Part shown: piece after piece, positions 34,778-46,512 of the stretch
Position numbering within the stretch: the first letter of the stretch is position 1
Layout: each line of letters starts with the position of its first letter
Assembly: GCA_022496185.1 (NCBI GenBank)
Contig: WTXG01000127.1
Span: 45,294-109,293 of the forward strand
Length of the DNA stretch: 64,000 bases
Direction of reading: 5' to 3'
Origin: Multifurca ochricompacta
Taxonomy: Eukaryota; Basidiomycota; Agaricomycetes; Russulales; Russulaceae
Translations under genes and position numbers: made by a program
Notes under the pieces: generated by a model
The model's database searches: none
What the model saw: the letters and a program-made list of their open reading frames with translations, nothing else
What the model was told of the DNA's origin: nothing

Positions 34778-35371
34778 GTTCAAGTTTTAGGGGTAGGAGG
34801 GGGGGAAGGGGTAGAGCCCTTCCACAATTAATTTACAAAATTAATTTACATTACATTAACACTTATAGATCAGTCTGTTTACGTAATATATAAGTAATAA
34901 GTAACTTGATGATGTAATTCGTTTGAGCCCCTGACCTAACCGTCATCTCGTTGTTAATGAACGGTGCACCGGTCGTCCCGGTTGTTTGAATTGAAGATTG
35001 AGAAATTGAGAGTATTGAATAGACTACTTCACCTGCGCGCCCAACAAACCCCGTCGCCTTTGTTGGTAGTGTCAGCAGTGCCAATGTTAATTTCTCGTCC
35101 CTCCGGCAAAACTAAACATGATCGGTACTATTTCTCAACAGTAGCAGTCCGATGTCCGATCCAAGTTAGACCAGATTCGTCAACCAACTTGGTCCCTGCA
35201 GACGAGACAAGATTATTCCCCAGAGATTTAGGTCCGTTGTTCGATTCGATTTTTATTTTTTGAAATTTCGTTCACTTTCCGCGGACACCCCTCAAAATAG
35301 GGCCTCTTCTTTGTCTTCCCCCTCTCCCTTCCCTCCTTCCCTGTCACCTGTTTGCCGTGTACAATACCTAT

Positions 35372-36268
35372 ATGGCGTCTGAGCTTCTTGTTGTCCAGGT
35401 CGTCCAGTTCTTCGCCAGCTGTCAATCTCTGGCTGATTCTTCACTCTTCCATACCGTTCGGGATATCGTTCAGTGTTGGCAGTGGCAGTAAGTAAACCAC
35501 GTGCCCCTTTTCTCCCCAACCCAAGTCTCATTACATTTATTATGAATGGGGTCTGGTCTTGGCAGAGGAAAAGGACTAAAAGCGCAGTACTGGGGCACTT
35601 CCATCAAGCAGGCTAATGACTTTTATTGGCTTCTCTGTACGTGCGTTCGTCGTGCTCCATTCCGTTCCATCTCTTATAAACATATTTGCCAGTCTGGCCA
35701 TCACGTGACCACGTCGCTGCATTCAAAGCAGACCCATCGTACCCCGCGTTCTTGCAGAAGCGTCAGTCGCTGGCGACTGCACCCGTTTATGACGTACTCG
35801 TTCAATTCTCCGGAAGTCCCAAACGCTGTCTCGAAGCGCCCATTTCGAAGTCGACCTCTACAAGACACATGACCTTCATGTGAGGGAGACCCAAAACAAG
35901 ATACGCCGCTTGACGCATCGCATCGAGTCGCTTCAGATGAAGGGTTCATAGCGCTTAGCTGGGGAGTAGTGCTAGAAGATATTACCAAGGGTGTTTACCT
36001 GGGGGATGGAGAACGATCGAGGTGCGTTTTGCCCCCGTCCTTGAATCACTCCAACCACTTCCACATTCTCCCCCTGTCATCACGTGCAATCCTAAACCAA
36101 TCTTTTTGTTTTTGTTTTTGCTATATGTTTATCTTTTTCCAACAGGAACATATGCAGTTGGGTACGATAGACGCCCACAAGGTGTTCGTGAAGGAGTGCG
36201 AAGAAATTTTTGAAAACCTCGCAGAGCTCACCGTCGTGCACGTACAATTCAAACCCCACATCGCATAA
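35372..36268 (+). CDS. ABM-like dimeric alpha+beta barrel protein, copy 2, three single-base breaks
   Basis: Tandem paralogue of the preceding gene. Exons 35372-35487, 35566-35636, 35693-36021 and 36146-36268. Visible: VVQVVQFFASCQSLADSSLF, AQYWGTSIK, FYWLL, then EAPIS, EVDLYKTHDLHVRE, ESLQMKG, FIALSWGVVLEDITKGVYL, and the final exon EHMQLGTIDAHK. Three single missing bases interrupt it: TTT at 35843-35845, GGG at 35942-35944 and GGGGG at 36001-36005. Supplying them gives 213 aa and restores GWRTIE|EHMQLG, matching GWESIE|AHMKL in copy 1. All lie in homopolymers and the peptides on both sides are well kept, so consensus errors are likely. Confidence 0.72.
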
Positions 36269-36793
36269 AAAAAATGCAGGCATTTTGTGGGAAGGGGAGA
36301 GGGAGGAGCGAACGATCAGAGTGTTGCATGTGCGCCAACAACCGCGCACTTGCTCTGTATAGCGTTTTCTCTGTCTGTTTGTCTGTTGTCCGTGCATGTT
36401 GTCGATTTTATATTTGACTGTTCTAATTATGTATCTCCTTTATATTACCGTCTATACACATTTTACATTCATATGAACAAAGCATATACTCCCAGCACAC
36501 TTCAAACATGCTTTATTTAAAAAAGTGCACAACCTTGGTAGGAAGATGCCTTTTTGCAAAAAAAATAAATACCTACCTGAAACTAGACTAAGCTTGAGTA
36601 CAATTCTAGCGATGCAAGTAGGGAAATCATGTCATTAAAGGAGAGCTGGGAAGTACATAGTAGCTGATGCTAGAAATATTTGAATGAAGAGAAAGGAAAG
36701 GAATAGAGACAGTGAGAGAACACCGGCAGAAACTGGTGTATGCAAAAAGGCCGAAAAGGGAAAAAAAAAACAAGACTTCATAGCGTGTCACAA

Positions 36794-39700
36794 TCAAAAG
36801 CGCCGTACACCGCCAACCAGGCCTTCAATGGAGTGGTGCTCAAGGTCATTACGCGCCTTGAGGATTGATGCATGCATTTCCTTCATCGCGTTGCCAAGCT
36901 TCACACCGAACCGTGACAAAATGTCGCGCTGCCATGCATCATACTTGGCATTCACGCGCGCTTGCACCTGCTCATAATCCACGACACACACCCCAAACTC
37001 CTTCTGCGTCTCCGTCGTGTCGAATGTCGCACGCGCGCGCTTGATTTCGGTCAGAAGTTGCTGCCAATGCGCAAGTGAGTCGCCCAAGCGGTTGAAAACA
37101 AATTCAGCTTCGAGGTCCCACAGCGACTGGAATTGCAGCCATTTGGCGACATAGTCTTTCAGCTGTTGTACCTTGGCTTCTACGAGCGCAAATGGCCGCT
37201 GAAGCGTGTCGTCTGTGAACCGCGTGAACTAAAAGGGGAGGGGGGGTTCAGTTTCGTAAGACCAATTGGAATTAGGCTAGTCACCAATGAGGTATACAAA
37301 GTTTCTGAGGCTGCCGTGCCCTGCATCTGCAGTCCGATCTCGTATCGCGAACTCTGAATGCGCCGTAGTCGGCAAACCACACCTTAAGGAGGACCATCAC
37401 GTGAGATTCAGCTGTTGGTCTAAGTTAGAGGAAAGCAATTCACCGAGCCAGTCGTGTAGCTGCTGTAACCATGTCTGCCGCGCATACTCTATTGGAGGGT
37501 CAAGGAAAATGACTTGATTCTGTATCCGGATCTCGTGCACGATTGGTTTCAGCGTCATGCTCCCTTCCAAGAACTTGAGTTCGTCAGCACTAAATTATAC
37601 ACCGTGACCACGTGCGAATAAGTCATTGCTTTACCTTCTCGCCACGCTGCTTATCGCCACGCCGCTTGCCCGGAATAAGGTCACGCCGCAGCTCGCCGTC
37701 GTCCGCGGAGCGGTCGAACTCGGCGCACCATACCTGGGCGACGTGCTCCAGTCGTTGAAGAAGGATTCCTTCGATTTTCCCGTCAAGCTCAGCAACCCAG
37801 TGATCAAGGTTCGCATAACCTTCGAGATTGAGACGGTCGATCTAAGCGCCAAATATTTCAGCGGATGATAAAGCATGCTGTTGTTAGACGAACAGCAGCC
37901 TGGATGCGGCTCAATAACTCTGTGAACGCTTCTGTCGTGTATGAACACGTCGCCAGATCCTCCACAGCGCGCAGGATGTCTTTGTATAAGTCTATGACAT
38001 TGTTCGTCTTGTCCTGCAAGGTTGCTGTGAGTGCGCACCCAGGAGACCAATCTCAACTTTAATACAAACCTGTAACACGGAGACCACGCTGGCGAACTCC
38101 CGGACGAATTGAATGTGCCGCGTGTCGCGCCCGTCTGACGACACAAAACGAGCATCGTATTGACTTACGAAATGCTCCCAGCCAATGTTCATGCCTACAA
38201 CCGCATAATCAATACTCGCAAGTGTCTGCTTTAGAGGCGTGCTGACTGACCTCGTGTGACCATCCGCTGAGCCTCATTCCGATATTCCGCAACAAGCCAT
38301 TCGATTCCCTTATTCTGTTCCACAAGGTCGAGCGTCTGCCCATATGTTCTCACGGTTTCCATCAAGCTAACAGCATGAGGATACACCCGCTTGGCGTCTT
38401 TCGCCATATTTGTGGTGGCATGTGGTACTTGGAAACCAAGCCACAGTAAGTTGCGCACGTCCTTGAATAGTGTGATTATTTGCGGATCAAAGTTAACAGC
38501 GAGCTGGAAGCCGCCCCCACGCAGGCGAACAATCTCAAAAAGACGCCCAGTCACGCCCATGTCACGGCGATTGATGTCGTGGAGCCACGCTTCGTACACA
38601 GGTCGCGTGTCAAGCTTGCGGCGGAATGCAGCTGATTCAGACTGGAGCTTTTGGCCCTCAGCGTAAAGCTCCCAGCCTTTTCCAAGCACATCTTCTACAC
38701 GCTTCATGTAAGTAAGCAGTTGCCGCTCGATCTGTCTTGCCCAAATAATAGCGCCTGCGATAGGAGGGAGATCACGCATTTGAGACATATGATAAGCTTC
38801 GGAGTATCGATATTGCGTTTTGAACTGCAGAAGATGGATAAAATCGGACATGCACGGGAGTGTTTATGATACGCGTACTTTATCATGAAGACGCTTGATA
38901 TCCTCTTTGACGGAGTCAATAAGCTGAGTCTGGTATTCTTGGATGGCACCTCTGATCTATGAGCGTGGACAATGTAAGGTGAGCAGATAGGTTCGATAAA
39001 CCATATATGCAGGTCGCACCTTTGGCCTTACAAACAGCGCATTGAATTTCGAGAACACACGGAACATTTCGTTCGCGTTACGCGCTGTCCCCAGGCGATC
39101 ACGCAATCGCGAGATGATTTGGTTCTCGACTCTCGCCACGCGTTCGTTGTACGCATTTTCCGCTGCTACCCAAATCTCCGTGCCGTCTGATTACCTTCAT
39201 CAGTTAAAGGGTCCGTGACAGTCAAAGCGACTGACCAGTGGACACGTCCAGGACATCAATCCGCTTCATCACCTCGTACGCTTCCTTGACCTCTTCTTCC
39301 ATGTCCATCCCGCCAACTTCCATTCCCACGCCACCCAGTCCCTTCGTGGGACCGGTCATGACAGCCAGCTGCTCGTGTTGCTTTCTCCATTCCCTCAGGT
39401 ACCGCGTTCGTTCCTGCAACTTGGCATGCGCAGGTTGGACCTTGATAGGAATAAATCTTTCTGATCGCTTTCGCGTGACCTCACGCGCGACATTGGTAAA
39501 TTCCTTGATTTGGTCGTCCCACGTCCGGAAGATCGCAGTCGTCTGCGCAAGCAAGCGCTCGAACGTCTCGTACGGGGTGTAGAGCAGTCTGTGAGAAGTG
39601 AGGATACGGAGTAGCTGGTCGTTAAAGTCACGCGAGATAGCTTCGACGAGTGGTAGCGCGCGCCGGATCGGATAGGGCGAGAGGCGCAACTTGCGGTTGA

Positions 39701-41137
39701 TGTGGATAAAGATGAGGATGAGCGACTCTTGGATCTTGTCGACATCGGGAGCGGAGAGCAGTTCGTTAAGAGGGAAATCCCTCATTAGTTGGTTATATTT
39801 GTGAACTGCACGAATCCCAATCAGGTCTTATCGCAAGATGATGCGAAAAATGCACACCATTATCTGTGGCATCCTTCAAGCCAGTGTCGGCGATGAAGGA
39901 GACCGTCGCGTGAAAACGTTTTGCGTTTCGCAAGCATTCCATAACCATGTTAACTTCTTCGCTCCGTAGCTGGTTCTCGATGCCCTCTAGTGCTCGTTCG
40001 AGAGAGAGCCAGAAATTGATTTCTTGGGATGCCGTGCCAGATGCGACATCGCGGTTAAGTTTTGTCACAGCTTGTATGGACTTGATCCAAGCATTAACGT
40101 GAGCGTGTAGGGTATTGAGGAAAGAACTGTCGTTCAGAAGCTTGGGGGGTATGTGAGATATATTTGGCGGGCACCAGCGGCACGTGCCTACACAGTTGCT
40201 GTCAGAATGTCACAAGCTTGAAGGGAACCTCACGTACCTGCTCGACTGCCTTTTGAATGGCATGGTGAATGACGAGATGTGTTTCGGGTATTTCAACATT
40301 TTGTTGTAGATGTAATAAGGATAGCTCGAGCTCGGCAAACTTCTTCTTGGTAATTGGGATACCTGTCAGAGATGTATGAGCAAAACTTGTCGACATTGGG
40401 TTCGGTTGATCCACCAGAGGTGGTACGAGCTCGCAGAGTAGCTACATTCGAGTTGCGGACACATAAGAGCCAGCAACACGTATTCATTCCATTGTACCTA
40501 CGTGGATGGGGGTGGTTGCTGGAAATAGACAAGGAGCTTACCCATCTTGTTGTCGCCATCTTTACCCTGTCCCCGCGCGCCAACGAACGCGTCAAACCAT
40601 GGTTTGACGCCATTGCTGACGACAGCGTGTAAGCTTTCGTATGGCGTCTCGTCGCTACCGAAAAGATTGAGCAGATGGAGCTGAGTGGCAAGAGGTGTTA
40701 AGGGGTCAAGCGTTGGTCCCCGCTTGATCAGCGCGACTGTCGTACTGTTCGAAGGGGCGTATGCGAGATGAGGGGTAAGGATATACGAGAAGGTGGGAGG
40801 CATGTCATCTGTCAAAATTGGCAAGTTGAGACGGTGCAAAGAAGGAAGACAACATGCCTTCGACTTCGTCTTTTCTCTTTACGACGTAGATGACGCCTGA
40901 ACCTTCATTTGCGAATCGCGTAACACGGTCGTCAAACTCGCTGTCAAAAATCGATTCAATTTCCTCTGGGGTTGCTCCAAGTACAGGGGGAAGGAGAGAG
41001 AGAAGGTAAGTGCGAAAGATGCCTGGATCGAATGAAGACGATGGCGGGGCCTCGTCATGCGGTATGGGGCTAGTTCCGTTAATTCCGTTGGTACCATTTA
41101 CATGTGTTGATGTTGAAGGGGTATATGGGCCATCCAT
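36794..41137 (-). CDS. dhc1: Cytoplasmic dynein heavy chain, N-terminal half (tail/dimerisation), split-gene form
   Basis: Tail part of the minus-end-directed microtubule motor used in nuclear migration. Starts [10 protein letters not shown] at 41137; first exon 41137-40858, second from 40808. The tail region (DHC N-terminal region 1) is well kept: [104 protein letters not shown]. It ends with [10 protein letters not shown] then a stop, roughly at residue 1200 of animal dynein, and no linker or AAA motor sequence follows; the next gene is convergent. This fits the two-gene heavy chain of Agaricomycetes, where dhc1 gives the tail and dhc2 the motor. Intron 1 appears GC-AG (AAG|GCATGT, 40857-40809). 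One C is missing in the run 40144-40149. Confidence 0.85.
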
Positions 41138-42342
41138 CTCTTCAAATCCGTCGTAGAGGAGATGGGTACTGGTCTGTCACAGAGAAGCAGAGAGCCGGAT
41201 TGAAGCATGCCACTGCGACAAAATAGCATTGCGTACGTACTGAGGGTCACAAAGCTACAAGACCAAAATATTTGCGATAATGTAGCTTTTCTAGACGCGT
41301 CGTTACTATGAAGGGATTTGGCCGACGTCTTTGCGAATGATGAGCACTGAATGGTGAAGTGAAGTAATTGAGACGCTGAAATGGCCGGGAACCAAGAGAC
41401 GGTTACTGTGGGAATTGATTACGTACAACCACGCACCGCTGGCAGTGCACTTTAGATACTTTAGATGATCTATCATCTCATCTACAACTACAGGCAGACG
41501 GATCAAATAAATAAAGACATCCTTCTACTCCTTCAGCACCAACAGGTCTATACAGCTAGTCATCGTCAAACCGCTCGCGGTGCACACTTTGTGCTTACCC
41601 AGCGCGGGCCTCCTAACCTACCATGAACTCGACCAACCCGTAGGCTATTTACGCTGAAAATAACCCCCTTTGAGCAAACTCCAGAAAACGAGGCGCATGG
41701 ACTGTTACCAGTGCCTTCCGAACATACGGCGTCTTTCTTGGCATCGGCGTGCAGATCCACGCCGTCTTATATCACACGGGTTCGCGTTAAACGTAGCGCG
41801 TGAACCGGGTTTAATGTTGTGGCCTCAAAGGTATCCGGGCCACCTCAATTGAGATCACGTCGAAAAGGAAGCCCTATGTGGATGCGGAAGTCCCTGGATT
41901 AGTTGAGAGGCTTAGATGGGTTATGAGTTGTGAGATCCGGCCACTGGAATCAAAAGGGTGTGAACTAGCCAAGCTTGAAATCACTGTGAGATGGGTTTGG
42001 ATTCTTCTCAGTACTTTGTTTCTACCTCCTCACATCCAACAATCCACACAGCAGCTGAGGTTAGATAAGAGCTACCAACGGGTAGCGAGATAATTCAGTT
42101 ATGTGTGGTCAAAAAACAAATGAAAGCATCATTAAAAGCTATGAAGGATTGTCTTTACCAGCAACCAGCTTAAGGGCCCCTCTTTTATTGATGTCGCCAA
42201 GCTAGAGCAGCCCTTCTCCTCCTTGAACAAGTAGTGGAAAGTCTCGGTGTTGTGTATATGGACTGGACGGTTCCCGGTCTCCGGTCTCACCGTAGATATT
42301 CCACGACAACACCTGATATGATCATCTCCACTTGCAATCCAC
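41138..42342. other. Divergent intergenic region, dhc1 and CofD-like gene
   Basis: About 1.2 kb between two gene starts. No further gene recognised. Must hold both promoters. Confidence 0.5.
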
Positions 42343-44351
42343 ATGCCACCTCACATAAACACTAATATCACTGCCCGTGATCTTCTCCTGCCAGCTCAAC
42401 AGGCTGTACACCCTCTGGAAGATTCACTCGGAACTGACTCCAGCAGTACAAGTCCATCATACTTGGTTATATCCGGAGGAACAGGGTGTAACGCGATTTG
42501 TACTGCATTCGCGCGCGCATGTTATGTACTTCCAGTGTCCGATGACGGCGGTTCGTCAAGCGAGATTATTCGCGTGTTAGGCGGCCCCTCCATAGGTACC
42601 TTTCCCCCCTTTTGTTTTGCCTCCCGAAAATTACACCTCACATCGCTCCCAGGTGATATCCGGTCGCGTCTCGTGCGCTTGATACCACCGGCGCCACCTG
42701 GGACACCTCTGGATACCTTGAGGACACTGTTGGCACATCGACTTCCCTCGGGTGTGGATGCAGAACAGGCTGCACGTGAAGAGTGGAGAACCATTGTTGA
42801 AGGGAGGAGCACCTTGTGGGTGGGCATACCAGAAGATCGGAAGGAGACCATACGAGGTACTAATGCCTGGCTTGGCCTATTTACTCTCTACACGTCTCAT
42901 GTGACATTCTATCGCAGGCTTTCTGGTATTTTTTGAGAGCGAGATCCTTCGTCGTGCTCACAAGAACTTCTCTTTCGTAAACGGGAGGTGAGTTTACACC
43001 GTGCGCGAAATGAGTACGCTGAACTGGTTCTTACAACAAACAGTATTGGGAATTTTTTGCTAGCTGCCGCTCAGGCCTTCTTCCGCTCTCTCCCCTCTGC
43101 CATCTTTCTCTTCTCATCCATCACAAACAGCCACGTTTGTATCCTGTCTTCTTTTTTTTTTTTCTTCATTCTTCCATTCCATTCCCTGATCGAAGTACAG
43201 GCGAATATCGTGCCAGTGATTACGACAAATCACACCGTTACTATCGCCGCAGAACTCGTAAGGCAGTTAGCCGCCTTTGGGCTTCGCCTATTAAGCGTGA
43301 CGGCCCGTTTCCTTTTTTTGTAGATGGATGAAACGCAACTTGTAGGTCAATGCGAAATATCCCACCCGGTCGCACGATCTCCTTCATACGAGGATGAGTT
43401 CATGTCATCATTTTCCTTTGACACTATCTCGCCGACGGTGAACTCGCAAACCAAGAACGTCCACTTTGACGCAGAGGGCAAAGATTCGTATGAAAGACTC
43501 CGCGCGCCCATAAGTCGTGCGCATGTCCATCTCAATCTTTGTCGCAGGGCGTTGATTGAAACGGAAATTCTATACCTATAGGATTATATTATATTAACTC
43601 ATATGGACACGAGATCCACCCTGTGCCAACTCCAGAATATATCTCCGGGCTCGGCTCCAACGAGGTGTTGGTATATTCATGTGGGTCCCTATGGACTAGG
43701 TATGATTTTGCCAACCGATAGATGGCAACTCCAACCTATAAGAAGAGTAGCATTATCCCCTGCCTCGCGTTGCGCGGTGTAGCTTCAGCCATCGCGCACT
43801 CCCGATCTCTGCGCGCCAAGGTCCTTTTTTGTGAGCCCCATCCAGCCCCGCCCACGCGAGTATTTCTCACCAATCCGACTAATCCGACCCTCAGTGAACT
43901 CGAAAAACGATCGTGAGACCGAGGGATACACTGCGGTCGATTACATCCGGTCGGCCTGGCCATTCCTCCCAGCTAATCTCAAATCGCGCTGACTCAAGCT
44001 CGAACGACCAGGGCCATCGCACGTACGCTTAACGCACGTTACCTGACAGAACCGTATGGCCTTGCCCCAGGAAACTCAGCGACTACGTACCCCGCTTCTG
44101 TATTCGTGACCCACCTAGTACATCTGCGTGGTTGCACTGTCCACGTCGACGTGGCGCGAGTGATGGTGTGTCTATTCTTGTCTGTACCCAGACTGACGCG
44201 TTCCTGGCAGCTGATTGCTCCTCGTGAATCACAGGACTTTGGTGTCGAATGTATCGAGGTGGAGAGCGACGCGATAGGACGGGATGGTATCCCGCTCTAC
44301 AATGTGGCATGTGCGCAAAGGGCGATGAAAGAAGTACTTGGACGGAAATAG
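42343..44351 (+). CDS. CofD/YvcK-like (UPF0052, 2-phospho-L-lactate transferase-like) protein
   Basis: Ten exons: 42343-42595, 42653-42856, 42918-42987, 43044-43134, 43201-43257, 43324-43516, 43582-43699, 43748-43830, 43895-44159 and 44235-44351. The Rossmann-type N-terminus YLVISGGTGCNAIC, then LPVSDDGGSSSEIIRVLGGPSIGDIRSRL, is the hallmark of this family. Later come VGQCEISHP, YINSYGHEIHPVPTPEY, VYSCGSLWTS and IIPCLALRGVA. Bacterial relatives act in coenzyme F420 synthesis (CofD) or bind UDP-sugars (YvcK); the fungal role is unknown and F420 is not expected here. One base is missing at the AAA run 43981-43983 (NLK then ALTQARTTRAIARTLN). Adding it gives exactly 483 aa. Divergent from dhc1. 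Confidence 0.8.
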
Positions 44352-44522
44352 TGCCCAGTTTTCAGCCCCATCGGATTCTCCGGACCTTTAAAAGTAGAAT
44401 GAGCTAGAAGCCTTACCCCCTTGTGTAGAGCCTGGCTATGCCTTTGGAGAAATTAATGTTTTGTTATTTTCTTCCTCCACGGAAGAGTGCATAAGAGATG
44501 GTTTGACCCTAACCCCACTGTG

Positions 44523-44570
44523 TGACGTCATCTTACTCCAGAGGAGTACGCTAGAGGATGCTCTATAAAA
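44523..44570 (+). promoter_or_regulatory. CRE plus TATA box of the LEA-like gene
   Basis: A full palindromic cAMP-response element TGACGTCA (44523-44530) is followed by TATAAAA (44564-44570), 32-38 bp before the start codon at 44602. Fungal Atf1/CREB-type bZIP factors that bind this site act in stress responses, which suits the predicted product. Confidence 0.6.
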
Positions 44571-44601
44571 CACTTGTGAAAATAAAATATATTAGACCAC
44601 C

Positions 44602-45229
44602 ATGATGTTTCAGAACGCAATCTTGATCCCTACACGAATTACTCTTGCATATGCTGCCCGAACTTCGCTTCTCACGGCGCGACATTTGCATGCGTCCCCA
44701 GTTGCATGCAAAACTGCAACAGAGAAGGTCACAGAAGTGGCAGACAAGGTGTGCGGAACCCCTTTTTCTGAATCGAAGACGACGTGATAATTCGACGTGA
44801 CCGCATGGATTTTAGGTTAACAAATCAGTCGGCCGTGGACTTGAGTCCGCAATTGAAACTGGGGAACAGGTGACAGAGAAGACGAAGCAGACCTTGGGTA
44901 CGTACGTGTCCGTGAGAACACTTACCGCACAACTGATACCAAGGAATCCGTAGGCGCTACGAAGGATCGAGCAGCAGACAGTGCCAAGTCTACAATGGAT
45001 AAGACAAAGACAAAAACAAGAGAGGTAAGCCTCTTTCTCTTTCTCCGTCTCACTGAATGTCATTTTGTTACTCTACTCACGCCACGCTTGCAGACCTCAC
45101 ATGCCGCAGTGGACAAAAGGCAAAAGGGAAGCGGAGGTAAGCCGATGGTCATGGTTGTGCCATTGCGTGCAGCATGAGCTGTCATTAATGATTTACGGCC
45201 GCCCTATAGATGGCGTCGAAAGGGAATGA
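44602..45229 (+). CDS. Small mitochondrial LEA-like protein
   Basis: Five exons (44602-44748, 44816-44897, 44954-45024, 45094-45136, 45210-45229) join in frame to 120 aa. The N-terminus (MMFQNAILIPTRITLAYAAR, then LLTARHLHASP) is a typical mitochondrial presequence with an R-x-L-H-A-S type cleavage region. The mature part is highly charged, Lys/Thr/Ala-rich and repetitive (TEKVTEVADKV, ETGEQVTEKTKQTLG, TKDRAADSAK), like late-embryogenesis-abundant proteins, which are disordered and protect membranes and enzymes during desiccation. Function is inferred from composition only. Upstream CRE and TATA suggest stress induction. The last exon codes only six residues before the stop. Confidence 0.65.
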
Positions 45230-46064
45230 GCACCGGGCCGAAAAGCGCTAATACACGAAGGTTCCTTAGTCAAGTGACGGGCTTTTGACAAAAAAGACTA
45301 CTTTTTTTTTGTAAACATTACCAACATTCTATCCGCACTCGCGCCTCAGAGCCGGCGAATGGTAGTTCTTGACATGGCAACTCGCTGCGCCGAGCAGTCC
45401 ACGGGATACATACTCATAAAGGTGAGGTGACGGAACTGAAGAGGACCAGGCCTGAAATGAACCACAAATTCCCACGCTTTGAGCCACACAAACAAATATG
45501 GACTTGTTCTGAGTTCTGAGTTCCAGGGAGTGCCAAGGAAACAACAGGGAAACAGAACTAGAACAGAAGAGGACCACTGTAACTTTACGGATCCCGAAAA
45601 ACCGCGCCACACATTCGATGGATTAAGTGCAGCAGAGATGACATGCATAGTGGTAGGTTGGAGGTAGAAAGCAGAAGAAAGGAAGAAAACCTTTTAGGTG
45701 AGGCTCTACTCATTTTATTAATTGTCCACTGGCGCCTCGTATGAATGCTGAATTGCATGGTACCTTAATGGCGGGTCATGCATGACATGAGTACTTCTAT
45801 CACGGGATCAACTTATTGGGCATGACGCTTGTGTGTGTTGCCGAGCGTGCCTTAACTGAAGCCCCGAAGATGTATAAAGTAGCCTGCATGGTCCGCGTTA
45901 CTATTCAATCCCCTTGCTCCCCCCCACCCCAAAGTAATTTGAGGCTAAATCTCGAACTGTCTGCAATTCCGTCTTGTACATTCGTGTGTGCGACTTGAAA
46001 AACCAATAAAAACAATCACCTCTATACGCGCACCAGCTCCTCACACTCACGATTCTCTATCATC
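45230..46064. other. Intergenic
   Basis: No gene recognised. TATAAAG near 45873 and CCAATAAAAA near 46001 may belong to the promoter of the small Ser-rich gene. Confidence 0.45.
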
Positions 46065-46512
46065 ATGTTCCTTTTTAAAGGCCGGTCGTCCAATAATAAG
46101 GTGGGCAGTTGTCTTTCATGTGCGGTTGGAAGACGCCTAATTCACAGCTCGTGATAGAAGCCTTCCCGCGTAGACAGACAATCTGCTGCATCGAGCCCCA
46201 AGGACACGAGCACCGATTCGTCGTCATTCTCCGATCTTTCTAGCGTGTCGTCAGCACAGACTTTAGTAGGACTATCTGTGAGCATGAAACGGTCATCTCC
46301 ATCCAATACCTTAAATTGATGAATCTGTCACAAATCTGTGCCAGCCTAAACGCTGTTCGAATAGTTGTAAAGTAAGCACCTACTTGTGTAATAACGGACC
46401 TCTGCGAATACCTCAATCAACCATACCGTTTCAGACCGCGCCTCCAGAATACGCCGAAATGCTCGAAGATGAAAACATGTCATGGGGTCCACCCTCATCA
46501 CGGCGACGCTGA
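46065..46512 (+). CDS. Small Ser-rich protein, structure uncertain
   Basis: Proposed exons begin 46065-46100 (MFLFKGRSSNNK) and 46158 onward (KPSRVDRQSAASSPKDTSTD, then SSSFSDLSSVSSAQTLVGLS). A donor at about 46277 or a stop at 46317-46319 (65 aa) may end this part. Further coding-like sequence after a strong acceptor at 46435 (TAPPEYAEMLEDENMSWGPP, then SSRRR and stop at 46510-46512) suggests a last exon. The joins between these parts are not resolved. No family recognised. Ser-rich short proteins of this kind are common in mushrooms and usually unannotated. Confidence 0.35.
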
